Part shown: positions 6,331 to 13,411 of the stretch, piece by piece
How the letters are laid out: each line of letters begins with the position of its first letter
Position numbering within the stretch: the stretch's first letter is position 1
Assembly (NCBI GenBank): GCA_946623775.1
Contig: CAMORJ010000038.1
Location: forward strand, 1 to 13,411
Source: an uncultured Bacillota bacterium
Lineage (GTDB): Bacteria > Bacillota_I > Bacilli_A > RFN20 > CAG-826
Length of the DNA: 13,411 bases
Direction of reading: 5' to 3'
The notes under the pieces: model-generated
Database searches by the model: none
What the model saw: only the letters and a program-made list of their open reading frames with translations
What the model was told of the DNA's origin: nothing
Made by a program: the position numbers and the translations under genes

Positions 6331-8340
6331 ATGGAAAAGGAAGAAGCCAGGAAGCGCATCGCCGAATTAACCGAGATGCTGGACAGGTGGAATTACGAAT
6401 ACTATGTCCTGAACGAATCGTCGGTATCCGATGCGGAATTCGACCGTTACATGAATGAGCTGATGCTTCTGGAAATGGAGCATCCAGACCTCAAACTCAA
6501 GAATTCGCCCACCCAAAGAGTCGGCGGACAGGTCGCAAGCGAATTCAGGAAAGTCCCTCATAAGAGGATGATGCTTTCCCTCGCCAACGCCTTCAATGAA
6601 GACGATATGCGCGACTTCGATAGGAAATTGCGCGAAACCCTTGGAAAAGACGTGATCGATTACATGGGCGAGGTGAAAATCGACGGCCTTGGCATGTCGC
6701 TCATCTATGATGGAGGCGAACTCCAGTATTGCTTGACCAGGGGCGACGGCAACGTCGGAGAAGACGTCACGCAAAACGTCATCACCATCCGTTCCATTCC
6801 GACCCATGTCGCCGAGAAGCGTCCGTTTGAGGTTCGCGGCGAGGTCTTCATGCCTCATGCGAGTTTAGAGAAATTGAATCGTGAAAGGGCGATTCGCGGC
6901 GAGCCTTTATTGGCCAACGCAAGGAACGCGGCGGCTGGTTCAATCCGCCAGCTTGACTCCCGCATCGCATCCTCTCGCGGACTAGACGCTTTTTGGTATT
7001 ACTTGGTGAATGCATCTGAAATTAATCAACACGTGCATTCGGATTCGCTGGATTATCTTGATAGCCTTGGCTTCAAAACCAACCATGAAAGGAGGCGCCT
7101 CCACGGCATTGAAGAGGTGCTTGCCTATATCCGCGAATACACCGAAAAGAGACCGACCTTAGGATATGACATCGACGGTTTGGTCTTCAAAGTGGATAAC
7201 ATCGATGACTATGACGTGATCGGCTATACAGCCAAAACGCCGAAATGGGCGATTGCCTATAAATTCCCTCCGATGGAAGTCTCGACCAAATTGCTCGACA
7301 TCTTCCTAACGGTCGGAAGAACCGGAAGGATCACTCCCAATGCCGTCCTTGAGCCGGTGCGCGTTCAAGGCTCTTTGGTGCAGCGCGCCACGCTGAATAA
7401 CGAAGACTTCATCAAAGAGAAGGGCCTGATGATCGGTGACACCGTCATCTTGAGGAAAGCCGCCGACGTCATCCCCGAAGTCGTTCGCCCGCTGCCTGAA
7501 AAGCGCAATGGCAGCGAACGTCCGTTCATCATGTCTGACGTTTGCCCAGAATGCGGACAGCCATTAACGAAAGTCCAGGGTCTCCATTACTGCTTGAATG
7601 AAGAATGCCCCTCCAGAAAGATCGAGGCCATTATCCATTTCGCATCTCGCGATGCGATGGATATCGACGGCATGGGGCAAAGGGTCGTCGAAGAATTCTT
7701 CGGAGAAGGATTCATGACGGACATCCCGGAAGTTTATACCCTCTATAACCGCGCTTCGGAAATCAAAGCGCTTGATGGCTGGAGCGATAAATCCATCGAC
7801 TCCCTTCTGAATGCAATTGAGATCTCAAAAGGCCGCTCTTTGGAAAAGCTGCTCTTTGGTTTGGGAATCAAGGAAATCGGAAGCAAGACCGCGAAGGTTT
7901 TGGCCCGCAGGTTCAAAACGCTCGATGCATTCTTCCCGCTTACCGAAGAAGATTATCTGAAGGTCGATGACATCGGGCCGGTTGCCGCCCATTCCTTGTT
8001 CACGTATTTCCATGACGAAGGCAATCTGCAAATGATTGAGACGCTTCGCTTCATGGGCGTGAATTTCGATTATTTGGGCGCGGACGCAACGGACACCAGC
8101 AGCTATTTCTTTGGCAAGACCGTTGTTTTGACGGGCGCCTTGCAAAGATATTCTCGCACTGAGATGACGAACCTCCTCGAATCCATCGGCGCGAAAGTCG
8201 CTGGATCGGTCTCCAAAAAGACCGACATCGTCATTGCCGGAAGCGATGCAGGAAGCAAATTGACGAAAGCCCAGGCATTGGGAATCGAAGTTATAGACGA
8301 AGAGACCGCACTTAGCTACCTAGAGAAAAACATCGCATAG
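6331..8340 (+). CDS. ligA: NAD+-dependent DNA ligase
   Basis: LigA seals nicks at Okazaki fragments and in repair, using NAD+ to adenylate its active-site lysine. The 669-residue protein has the full family layout: the N-terminal Ia domain with YYVLNESSVSDAEFD (25-38) that binds the nicotinamide half of NAD+, the adenylation motif KIDG with the catalytic Lys116, an OB-fold around FLTVGRTGRITP, a four-cysteine zinc finger (Cys405, 408, 421, 426), tandem helix-hairpin-helix repeats (for example FGLGIKEIG and VDDIGPVAA), and a C-terminal BRCT domain from about residue 590 (GKTVVLTGAL). No key residue is missing. The Shine-Dalgarno AAAGGAGG (6311-6318) lies inside the end of pcrA, 12 bases before the ATG, so expression is coupled to pcrA. 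It is an essential gene in most bacteria. The call is certain. Confidence 0.98.
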   Translation: MEKEEARKRIAELTEMLDRWNYEYYVLNESSVSDAEFDRYMNELMLLEMEHPDLKLKNSPTQRVGGQVASEFRKVPHKRMMLSLANAFNEDDMRDFDRKLRETLGKDVIDYMGEVKIDGLGMSLIYDGGELQYCLTRGDGNVGEDVTQNVITIRSIPTHVAEKRPFEVRGEVFMPHASLEKLNRERAIRGEPLLANARNAAAGSIRQLDSRIASSRGLDAFWYYLVNASEINQHVHSDSLDYLDSLGFKTNHERRRLHGIEEVLAYIREYTEKRPTLGYDIDGLVFKVDNIDDYDVIGYTAKTPKWAIAYKFPPMEVSTKLLDIFLTVGRTGRITPNAVLEPVRVQGSLVQRATLNNEDFIKEKGLMIGDTVILRKAADVIPEVVRPLPEKRNGSERPFIMSDVCPECGQPLTKVQGLHYCLNEECPSRKIEAIIHFASRDAMDIDGMGQRVVEEFFGEGFMTDIPEVYTLYNRASEIKALDGWSDKSIDSLLNAIEISKGRSLEKLLFGLGIKEIGSKTAKVLARRFKTLDAFFPLTEEDYLKVDDIGPVAAHSLFTYFHDEGNLQMIETLRFMGVNFDYLGADATDTSSYFFGKTVVLTGALQRYSRTEMTNLLESIGAKVAGSVSKKTDIVIAGSDAGSKLTKAQALGIEVIDEETALSYLEKNIA

Positions 8341-8345
8341 GCGTG

Positions 8346-8382
8346 TATACTATGTGAGAACTAGTGGAAGGTACTAGGTGTT
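8346..8382 (+). promoter_or_regulatory. Candidate promoter and leader of the gatCAB operon with a small hairpin
   Basis: TATACT (8346-8351, with TG just before it) is a fair -10 box, though no -35 match is found at the expected distance. Downstream, CTAGT (8361-8365) and ACTAG (8373-8377) can form a 5-bp hairpin with the purine-rich loop GGAAGGT, and AGGTG (8376-8380) follows just before the ATG at 8383. The 42-base gap after ligA holds no terminator, so read-through from pcrA-ligA is also possible. Confidence 0.3.
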
Positions 8383-8679
8383 ATGAAGGGAATTTCCTTA
8401 GACGTACTTAAGGATGCTGCAAATCGCCTGATGTTCGATATGTCCGAACAGGAATATCAAACGCTTTTGGTTGAATTCAAAAGCCTGGTCCAACAGATGG
8501 AAAGCCTAGCGAAGATCGAGGGGCTTGAGAACGTAGAGCCCATGACTTTTCCTTTTGAGTGTTCCACAGATTATCTTAGAGAAGATGTAGCGGAAGAGCC
8601 GCTTCCCCGCGATGAAGCGCTTGGAAATGCCGGAAGCATATCCGATGGGCAGATCAAATTGCCAAAGGTCGTTTTGTAA
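8383..8679 (+). CDS. gatC: Glutamyl-tRNA(Gln)/aspartyl-tRNA(Asn) amidotransferase subunit C
   Basis: GatC is the small scaffold subunit that wraps around GatA and joins it to GatB. The 98-residue product has the usual length and pattern: an N-terminal helical part with LKDAANRLMFDMSEQE and a middle stretch LAKIEGLENVEPM, the counterpart of the family's IDT-x-VEP segment, then the DYLREDVAEEPLPRDEAL region and the end GQIKLPKVV, matching the family's FKVPKV-like C-terminus. Its immediate position before gatA confirms the call. The stop TAA shares its last A with the gatA ATG (TAATG), so translation is coupled. Sequence similarity in GatC is low in general, so the family is read mainly from pattern plus context. 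Confidence 0.95.
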   Translation: MKGISLDVLKDAANRLMFDMSEQEYQTLLVEFKSLVQQMESLAKIEGLENVEPMTFPFECSTDYLREDVAEEPLPRDEALGNAGSISDGQIKLPKVVL

Positions 8680-10148
8680 TGGATTACTTGGATATGGGCA
8701 TCGCGGAAATCCATTCCGCGCTTGTTAAAAAAGAAGTTACCCCTTTGGAGTTGGCACGCCTTGCGTTGCAAAAAGCAAAGGAAAATAAAGAGAACGCCTT
8801 TGAATATATCTGCGAAGCTGAGGCTCTGGAATTTGCAGCCACTTTGGTAGAGCCCGAGGAAAACAACCTGCTTTGGGGCATCCCCTATGCATGCAAAGAC
8901 AATTTCTCTACCAAGGGAATTCCCACAACTGCATCGAGCAATATATTGGAGGGATACGTTCCTCTATTTGACGCCACCGTTGTTAAAAAACTAGCTGAAA
9001 AGAAAGCGGTTCTCATCGGAAAAACCACTCTAGACGAACTTGCGATGGGCGGAACCGGCACAACGGGGCATAAAGGCACCACCTTCAATCCGTATGATCC
9101 CGACCACAAACATCTAATAGGCGGATCAAGCTGTGGATCTGCGGTTGCGGTTGCTGCTGGAATTGTCCCTTTTGCGATTGGCTCTGATACGGGCGACTCC
9201 GTTAGAAAACCCGCCTCCTATGGCGGCTTAGTTGGAATGAAAGCAACTTGGGGCCGGATCTCCCGATACGGTCTGTTTTGTTTCGCCCCTTCACTGGACC
9301 ATGTCGCATATTTCACCCGAAGCGTTGAAGATTCGGCAACGCTTCTAAATGCTTTGGCTGGACGCGATGAAATGGATTCCACTTCTTCGTTCCAGCCGAT
9401 GGATAACTATGCCTCTGGTTTGGGTAATGAACTCAAAGGAAAGCGCATAGCGATTATTAATGGCATCCTTGATACTATAAGAAACAAGAAACTAATTTCG
9501 GCCTTCCAAAAATCTGTTGATCAACTAATTTTAGCGGGGGCGTGTATCGATTATGTGGATTTTCCAACCGAATTGCTGCATGCGATTTATCCCACCTATA
9601 TTGTGATTTCGTGTGCTGAGGCCACCAGCAGCAACGCCAACCTCGATGGTATTAAATTCGGCCCATACCGCGGCGGAGCCACCTATCAAGAGGTTATGTC
9701 TAACGCCCGAACCAAAGGGTTCTCGGAACTGATTAAAAGAAGATTTGTCATCGGTTCGTTCGCCCTAATGAGCGAGAACCGCGAGGAGCTTTTCGAGCGT
9801 GCGCAGAAAGCGCGTGCCCGAATCGTTCAGGTGACGAACCAAATACTCGCCGATCACGATGCAATCTATCTGCCCGCTTCTCCGTCAACTGCCCCTGTCG
9901 TCGGTGGTTCCAGCGATAAGCTTTCTGACGAACGCCTCATTGCCGACAACTATTTGCAAATCGGAAATTTCGCGGGTCTTCCTTCTATTACGTTGCCGCT
10001 TACGATGCTGGATGGATATCCCATCGGCGTCAACTTGACCGGGAAAGCCTTCGATGAGAAAAACTTATTCGGCATCGCCAAAAGCGTAGAACGCATTACC
10101 GGCCTCGAAGGGCTTGATGTCAACGTCAGAAAAGAGGCCTTGCTATGA
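8679..10148 (+). CDS. gatA: Glutamyl-tRNA(Gln)/aspartyl-tRNA(Asn) amidotransferase subunit A
   Basis: GatA is the amidase-signature glutaminase that frees ammonia from glutamine and channels it to GatB. The 489-residue protein carries the Ser-cisSer-Lys triad: Lys73 in YACKD, the cis-serine Ser150 in GGSSCGSA, and the nucleophile Ser174 in SDTGDSVRKPA; the 24-residue spacing of the serines matches known amidases. The usual wording is GGSSGGSA and SDTGGSIRQPA; the Cys and Asp changes here do not touch catalytic residues, and GDS-x-RKP is a wording I link with Mollicutes and near relatives. The segments RISRYGL and FAPSLDHVAYFTR follow the family pattern. The gene overlaps gatC by 1 base and gatB by 4 bases (ATGA), as expected for equimolar subunits. 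The identification is certain. Confidence 0.98.
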   Translation: MDYLDMGIAEIHSALVKKEVTPLELARLALQKAKENKENAFEYICEAEALEFAATLVEPEENNLLWGIPYACKDNFSTKGIPTTASSNILEGYVPLFDATVVKKLAEKKAVLIGKTTLDELAMGGTGTTGHKGTTFNPYDPDHKHLIGGSSCGSAVAVAAGIVPFAIGSDTGDSVRKPASYGGLVGMKATWGRISRYGLFCFAPSLDHVAYFTRSVEDSATLLNALAGRDEMDSTSSFQPMDNYASGLGNELKGKRIAIINGILDTIRNKKLISAFQKSVDQLILAGACIDYVDFPTELLHAIYPTYIVISCAEATSSNANLDGIKFGPYRGGATYQEVMSNARTKGFSELIKRRFVIGSFALMSENREELFERAQKARARIVQVTNQILADHDAIYLPASPSTAPVVGGSSDKLSDERLIADNYLQIGNFAGLPSITLPLTMLDGYPIGVNLTGKAFDEKNLFGIAKSVERITGLEGLDVNVRKEALL

Positions 10149-11575
10149 ATTTCGAGGCCATTATCGGGTTGGAAATCCATGTTCAGATGAAGACGAAGTC
10201 CAAGATGTTTTCCGCTTCGCCAAATTCCTTTTCCCGCATGCCCAACACCGAAGTGACCGGATTTGATATGTCTTTCCCCGGAACCATGCCTCGTCCCAAC
10301 AAACAGGCCATTATCAACGCGATCCGCATCGCGAATGCGTTGCACATGACGATTGATCCGTTGGTGAGGTTTGACCGCAAAAACTATTTTTACCCCGACC
10401 TTCCTAAAGGATTCCAAATCACGCAGGAGTTCCATCCAATCGGCAGGAACGGCTATTTGGACATTTTGGATAAAGATGGAGCGACAAAGCGAATCCACAT
10501 CGAACGGATTCATCTTGAAGAAGATACCTGCAAGCAGATCCATTTCTCCGACTATACCCTTTTGGACTACAACCGCGCAGGCATCCCCTTGGTTGAAATC
10601 GTGTCGCAGCCTGAGATTCATTCGGGAACGGAAGCGATGCATTACGTGGAAGCGATTAGGAATATTGCCGTCTATTCGCTTACCAGCGACGGCAAAATGG
10701 AAGAAGGCTCATTGCGGGTTGACGTGAATGTCTCTTTAAGACCGTATGGGTCAACTATATTCGGCACTAAAGTCGAAATCAAAAACATCAATTCGCTGAA
10801 GCACATCGAGCAAGCCATCGATTATGAAATCCAAAGGCAAAGAGCGTGTTTGCTGTCTGGCGGACGAGTCGCTCAGGACACGAGGAGATTCGACGAATCT
10901 AGCGGAAGAACGGTTTCGATGCGCGTCAAAATACCGGCGGTTGATTATAAATGCTTCCCCGAACCAAATATTGTGCCGATCCGTTTGTCGAAGGAGTTTA
11001 TCCAAGAAGCGATCGACAGCTGCCCCGAACTATACGAGGCAAAGAAGACCCGATACATTGAGGCGGGTTTGCCTTCGATAGACGCAGATATCATTTTGAG
11101 CAATTTGGATATGTCGCTGTACTTCGATGAAGCCTTAAAGAAATGCAAAAGCGCCAAAACGTTGGGCAATTTCATGATCGTTGAAGTCAATGCATACTTA
11201 AATAGGAAGGGCATAGGCATAAAGGATTATCCATTAGACCCAATAGCCCTGGCGGAAATCGCCAATTATCAGGAAGAGGGCTATACTCATAAACAGTGCG
11301 TTGAAATCCTCTCCTATTGCCTCGAAAACGCATGCACGCCCCCTGCGGATGCCAAAAGAGCGTTGCACATCGAGATGCATGATTCTGATGAAAACGCGGT
11401 ATTAGAACTGGTGACGCAAGTATTAAATGACAACCCGCAATCCGTCGCCGACTTCAAATCCGGAAAGGACCGAGCAATCGGGTTCCTGATAGGACAGGTG
11501 ATGAAGAAGGCAAAAGGCAAATTCAATCCAGCAGTGGTCGCAAAAATCATGAATACAGAGATTCAAAAGAGGTGA
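10145..11575 (+). CDS. gatB: Glutamyl-tRNA(Gln)/aspartyl-tRNA(Asn) amidotransferase subunit B
   Basis: GatB binds the mischarged tRNA, activates the Glu or Asp side chain with ATP and transfers ammonia to it. The 476-residue protein starts NFEAIIGLEIHVQMKTKSKM, has FDRKNYFYPDLPKGFQITQ (76-94), RIHLEEDT, YNRAGIPLVEIVSQPEI, KMEEGSLRVDVNVSLRP, KVEIKNINS and TRRFDESSG, all signature segments of the cradle domain. It ends with the helical and YqeY-like tail that contacts tRNA (SVADFKSGKDRAIGFLIGQV and KAKGKFNPAVV). It lacks the zinc-binding cysteines of some GatB proteins, as in Staphylococcus. The start overlaps gatA by ATGA. The window also encodes AsnRS, so the inferred main substrate is Glu-tRNA(Gln). 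The identification is certain. Confidence 0.98.
   Translation: MNFEAIIGLEIHVQMKTKSKMFSASPNSFSRMPNTEVTGFDMSFPGTMPRPNKQAIINAIRIANALHMTIDPLVRFDRKNYFYPDLPKGFQITQEFHPIGRNGYLDILDKDGATKRIHIERIHLEEDTCKQIHFSDYTLLDYNRAGIPLVEIVSQPEIHSGTEAMHYVEAIRNIAVYSLTSDGKMEEGSLRVDVNVSLRPYGSTIFGTKVEIKNINSLKHIEQAIDYEIQRQRACLLSGGRVAQDTRRFDESSGRTVSMRVKIPAVDYKCFPEPNIVPIRLSKEFIQEAIDSCPELYEAKKTRYIEAGLPSIDADIILSNLDMSLYFDEALKKCKSAKTLGNFMIVEVNAYLNRKGIGIKDYPLDPIALAEIANYQEEGYTHKQCVEILSYCLENACTPPADAKRALHIEMHDSDENAVLELVTQVLNDNPQSVADFKSGKDRAIGFLIGQVMKKAKGKFNPAVVAKIMNTEIQKR
11568..11574 (+). promoter_or_regulatory. Ribosome binding site that decides the DUF1836 gene start
   Basis: AGAGGTG sits 6 bases before the ATG at 11581 and overlaps the gatB stop (11573-11575). 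It supports the ATG over the in-frame GTG at 11572, which lies inside the ribosome binding site itself and would have none of its own. Confidence 0.7.
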
Positions 11576-11580
11576 AACCT

Positions 11581-12420
11581 ATGGGAAAAGAAATCGAAGA
11601 GTTGCAAAAGACGCTTGAGGAAATTGTTTCTTTTGATTTGCCTAAGTACAAAGAGCTTCCGACCGTAGAACTTTATATGGAGCAGGTTCTGAAGTACATC
11701 AACGGCGTACTGTCTTCAGTCAGCAGGGAAGGGGAAAAGCAGCTGACGTCATTTATGGTCAACAACTATGTTAAAGCCAAAATGATTGATGAACCCGTGA
11801 AGAAAAAATACTCACAGGAGCAAATCGGCTATCTCATTGCTATTTGCATGATGAAACCAACCGTTTCTATGGCGGATCTTGCTTTGCTTTTGGAATTGAC
11901 CCAGGGCGTTTCCTCAGAGAAAAAGCGGCTATACGAGTTCTGGTCCATGATGGAACGAAACATTCTGTCGTTGAATGCAGAAAAGATTGAAAAGAAAATC
12001 GACGAAATCGTCGGCCGATACAATAGGGAGCAAACCGAAAAGCCAGAAGAAGCGGAAGAAAACCTGACCATGGGCTTAGGATTCTTCGCTCTTCGTCTTG
12101 CCATACAGGCGCAGGCGAATAAACTATTATCGGATCACATCTTGGATGCGGTTAGAAAGCGCTTGCATCCAGATGATTACAATCTAGAGGCGAGCGCCTT
12201 GCTAGACCCGACCACCAGGGCTGAAGAAGCTATTGGTGATCGCCAAGCAGCTGTTCTTGGCGCGGTGAAAGGGAAGCGCAAAAAACTTGCTCAGGCCGCG
12301 GCGAAAAAGGCGGCAGCCCAACAAGTCAAAAAACCTGTAGAAACAAAGAAAAAACCTGCAAAACAGCCAGCAAAGAAGACAAATAAGCCAGCAAACAAGA
12401 AACCGGAGGTAAAGAAATGA
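11581..12420 (+). CDS. DUF1836 protein with a lysine-rich C-terminal tail; putative DNA-binding protein
   Basis: The N-terminal part (about residues 15-110) fits the DUF1836 family: FDLPKYKELPTVELYMEQVL, then LTSFMVNNYVKAKMI, then PVKKKYSQEQIGYLIAICMMK. In this family these form a MerR-like helix-turn-helix; the role is thought to be transcriptional but is not established. A second helical, charged region spans about 110-229. The last 50 residues (230-279) are low-complexity, with 19 Lys, 1 Arg and many Ala, Pro and Gln, including KKPAKQPAKKTNKPANKK, like histone H1-type tails. The ATG at 11581 is preferred to GTG at 11572 because it has AGAGGTG at a proper distance. Its stop overlaps the galE ATG, whose Shine-Dalgarno GGAGG (12405-12409) lies in its last codons. 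Most DUF1836 proteins are shorter and lack such a tail as far as I recall. The binding target is unknown. Confidence 0.85.
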   Translation: MGKEIEELQKTLEEIVSFDLPKYKELPTVELYMEQVLKYINGVLSSVSREGEKQLTSFMVNNYVKAKMIDEPVKKKYSQEQIGYLIAICMMKPTVSMADLALLLELTQGVSSEKKRLYEFWSMMERNILSLNAEKIEKKIDEIVGRYNREQTEKPEEAEENLTMGLGFFALRLAIQAQANKLLSDHILDAVRKRLHPDDYNLEASALLDPTTRAEEAIGDRQAAVLGAVKGKRKKLAQAAAKKAAAQQVKKPVETKKKPAKQPAKKTNKPANKKPEVKK

Positions 12421-13411
12421 GAGTTTTAGTTACTGGAGGAACCGGGTTCATCGGTTCCGAAACCGTCATCAAATTGATTGAGAATCATCATGAGGTCGTC
12501 ATCGTCGATAGCCTCGCGAATTCCAAATTGGCGGTCCTTGATCGCATTCAGGAAATCACAGGGGTCAAACCGGTCTTCTATCAAGTCGATTGCTGTGATT
12601 ACGATGCTTTCCGCAAAGTATTCGAGGCCGAGAAATTTGAAGCCGTCATTCATTTCGCTGGCTTGAAAGCAGTTGGGGAATCGGTTGAAAAGCCAATCGA
12701 ATACTATGCAAATAACCTTGGATCAACTTCTAACTTGCTTTTGTTAATGAAAGAGTTCGGCGTAAAGAATATCGTCTTCTCTTCGTCGGCCACCGTTTAT
12801 GGTGTTCCAGACCATGTTCCTTTGATGGAGTCTGACCCCGTCTCTTCCGCTACGAATCCGTATGGCGAGACAAAAGTCATGATTGAGCGAATCTTAGAAG
12901 ATGCGTGCAAGGCTGATCATTCTTTGAACGCTGCCTTACTTCGCTACTTCAACCCAATCGGTGCCCACCCCTCTGGACTTCTTGGCGAAGATCCCAATGG
13001 CATCCCCAACAATTTGATGCCATACATTACCCAGGTCGCTATTGGTAAAAGAGATCATCTCCGCGTTTGGGGCAACAACTATCCTACCGTCGACGGCACC
13101 GGCGTCCGCGACTACATCCACGTTGTGGATTTGGCCGAAGGACATGTTGCAACGCTCAACAAGCTAGTGCAAAACCCTGGCTTAGTCGTATATAACCTCG
13201 GAACAGGCAAGGGAACCTCTGTTTTGGAAATGATCGACGCTTTTGAAAAAGCAACAGGCGTCAAAATCCCTTATACAATTGAGGCTCCTAGGGCAGGAGA
13301 CGTCGCCGAAAACTATGCGAACTGCGACAAGGCCTTCCGCGAACTGGGTTGGAAAGCCAAGTACAACATTATTGACGCGTGCCGCGATGCGTATAACTTC
13401 CAAAAGAAGAA
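12417..13411 (+). CDS. galE: UDP-glucose 4-epimerase, 3' end cut by the window
   Basis: GalE interconverts UDP-glucose and UDP-galactose with tightly bound NAD+ (Leloir pathway and supply of UDP-galactose for surface glycans). It is an extended short-chain dehydrogenase: GGTGFIG (7-13) binds NAD+, FAGLKAVGES follows, and the catalytic residues are Ser124 in SSSATVYG, Tyr149 and Lys153 in YGETK, at the same numbers as in Escherichia coli GalE. RYFNPIGAHPSG and VWGNNYPTVDGTGVRDYIHV are family signatures of the substrate domain. The frame is open to the last base after 331 codons; the family is about 330-340 long, so only a few residues and the stop are missing. The ATG overlaps the DUF1836 stop (ATGA) and has GGAGG 7 bases upstream, so it is translated within the gatCAB-DUF1836 operon. 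Confidence 0.97.
   Translation, partial: MRVLVTGGTGFIGSETVIKLIENHHEVVIVDSLANSKLAVLDRIQEITGVKPVFYQVDCCDYDAFRKVFEAEKFEAVIHFAGLKAVGESVEKPIEYYANNLGSTSNLLLLMKEFGVKNIVFSSSATVYGVPDHVPLMESDPVSSATNPYGETKVMIERILEDACKADHSLNAALLRYFNPIGAHPSGLLGEDPNGIPNNLMPYITQVAIGKRDHLRVWGNNYPTVDGTGVRDYIHVVDLAEGHVATLNKLVQNPGLVVYNLGTGKGTSVLEMIDAFEKATGVKIPYTIEAPRAGDVAENYANCDKAFRELGWKAKYNIIDACRDAYNFQKK

Noticed and set aside
6367..6858. A 163-codon minus-strand frame inside ligA
   Set aside because: It is fully antisense to the conserved N-terminal and adenylation domains of LigA and resembles no family.
9950..10642. A 230-codon minus-strand frame across the gatA-gatB junction
   Set aside because: It is antisense to two certain genes; its residue composition is that of a reversed coding frame and it has no ribosome binding site or family features.
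11572..11580. GTG at 11572 as the start of the DUF1836 gene
   Set aside because: It falls within the AGAGGTG ribosome binding site of the ATG at 11581 and has no upstream site at the right distance apart from gatB coding sequence.
1..13411. TGA read as tryptophan (Mycoplasma-type code), considered because GatA looks Mollicutes-like
   Set aside because: TGA ends pcrA, gatB, the DUF1836 gene and others at the expected family lengths with start overlaps, and TGG is used for tryptophan throughout.
1..13411. CRISPR arrays, insertion sequences, tRNA or rRNA genes, prophage
   Set aside because: No spaced direct repeats, transposase motifs, terminal repeats, or cloverleaf or rRNA signatures were seen; coding density leaves few gaps over 100 bases.

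Overview
The window looks like the chromosome of a Bacillota bacterium from the Bacilli/Erysipelotrichia/Mollicutes side of the phylum. The evidence is the gene order pcrA-ligA-gatCAB, a GatB of the Firmicutes type, and a GatA with the active-site wording (SDTGDSVRKPA) that I associate with Mollicutes-like lineages. Base composition is roughly balanced rather than AT-rich, and TGA ends several genes, so the standard bacterial code applies. An uncultured gut relative (for example an RF39-like or Erysipelotrichia-like lineage) would fit, but this placement is tentative. I see no insertion sequences, CRISPR arrays, rRNA, tRNA or prophage genes.

Layout. (1) Positions 1-1526, plus strand: the 3' three-fifths or less of asnS, then three tightly packed small genes for envelope proteins (a one-pass membrane protein, a four-pass membrane protein and a 54-residue lipoprotein), closed by a hairpin terminator at 1547-1588. 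(2) 1611-1853, plus strand: a lone Phd/YefM-type antitoxin-like gene without a recognisable toxin. (3) 3896-1856, minus strand: three membrane-protein genes of unknown function joined by two 4-base ATGA overlaps, so almost certainly one operon. (4) 3897-4024: a divergent intergenic region holding a perfect 8-bp inverted repeat; both flanking genes lack a Shine-Dalgarno and have a -10-like hexamer exactly 6 bases before ATG. (5) 4025-8340, plus strand: pcrA and ligA, two bases apart. (6) 8383-13411, plus strand: gatC, gatA, gatB, a DUF1836 gene with a lysine-rich tail, and galE (running off the end), all with start/stop overlaps or coupled spacing.

How the genes work together. PcrA and LigA serve DNA repair and replication. 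GatCAB amidates mischarged Glu-tRNA(Gln) and possibly Asp-tRNA(Asn); because a canonical asparaginyl-tRNA synthetase is also present, the inferred main job of GatCAB is to make Gln-tRNA(Gln). GalE interconverts UDP-glucose and UDP-galactose for sugar use or surface polysaccharide. The DUF1836 protein is a putative DNA-binding regulator co-expressed with gatB and galE. The two small-membrane-protein clusters have no function I can assign. Most of the window is housekeeping; the least explained parts are the minus-strand membrane operon, the possible leaderless promoters and the basic-tailed DUF1836 protein.
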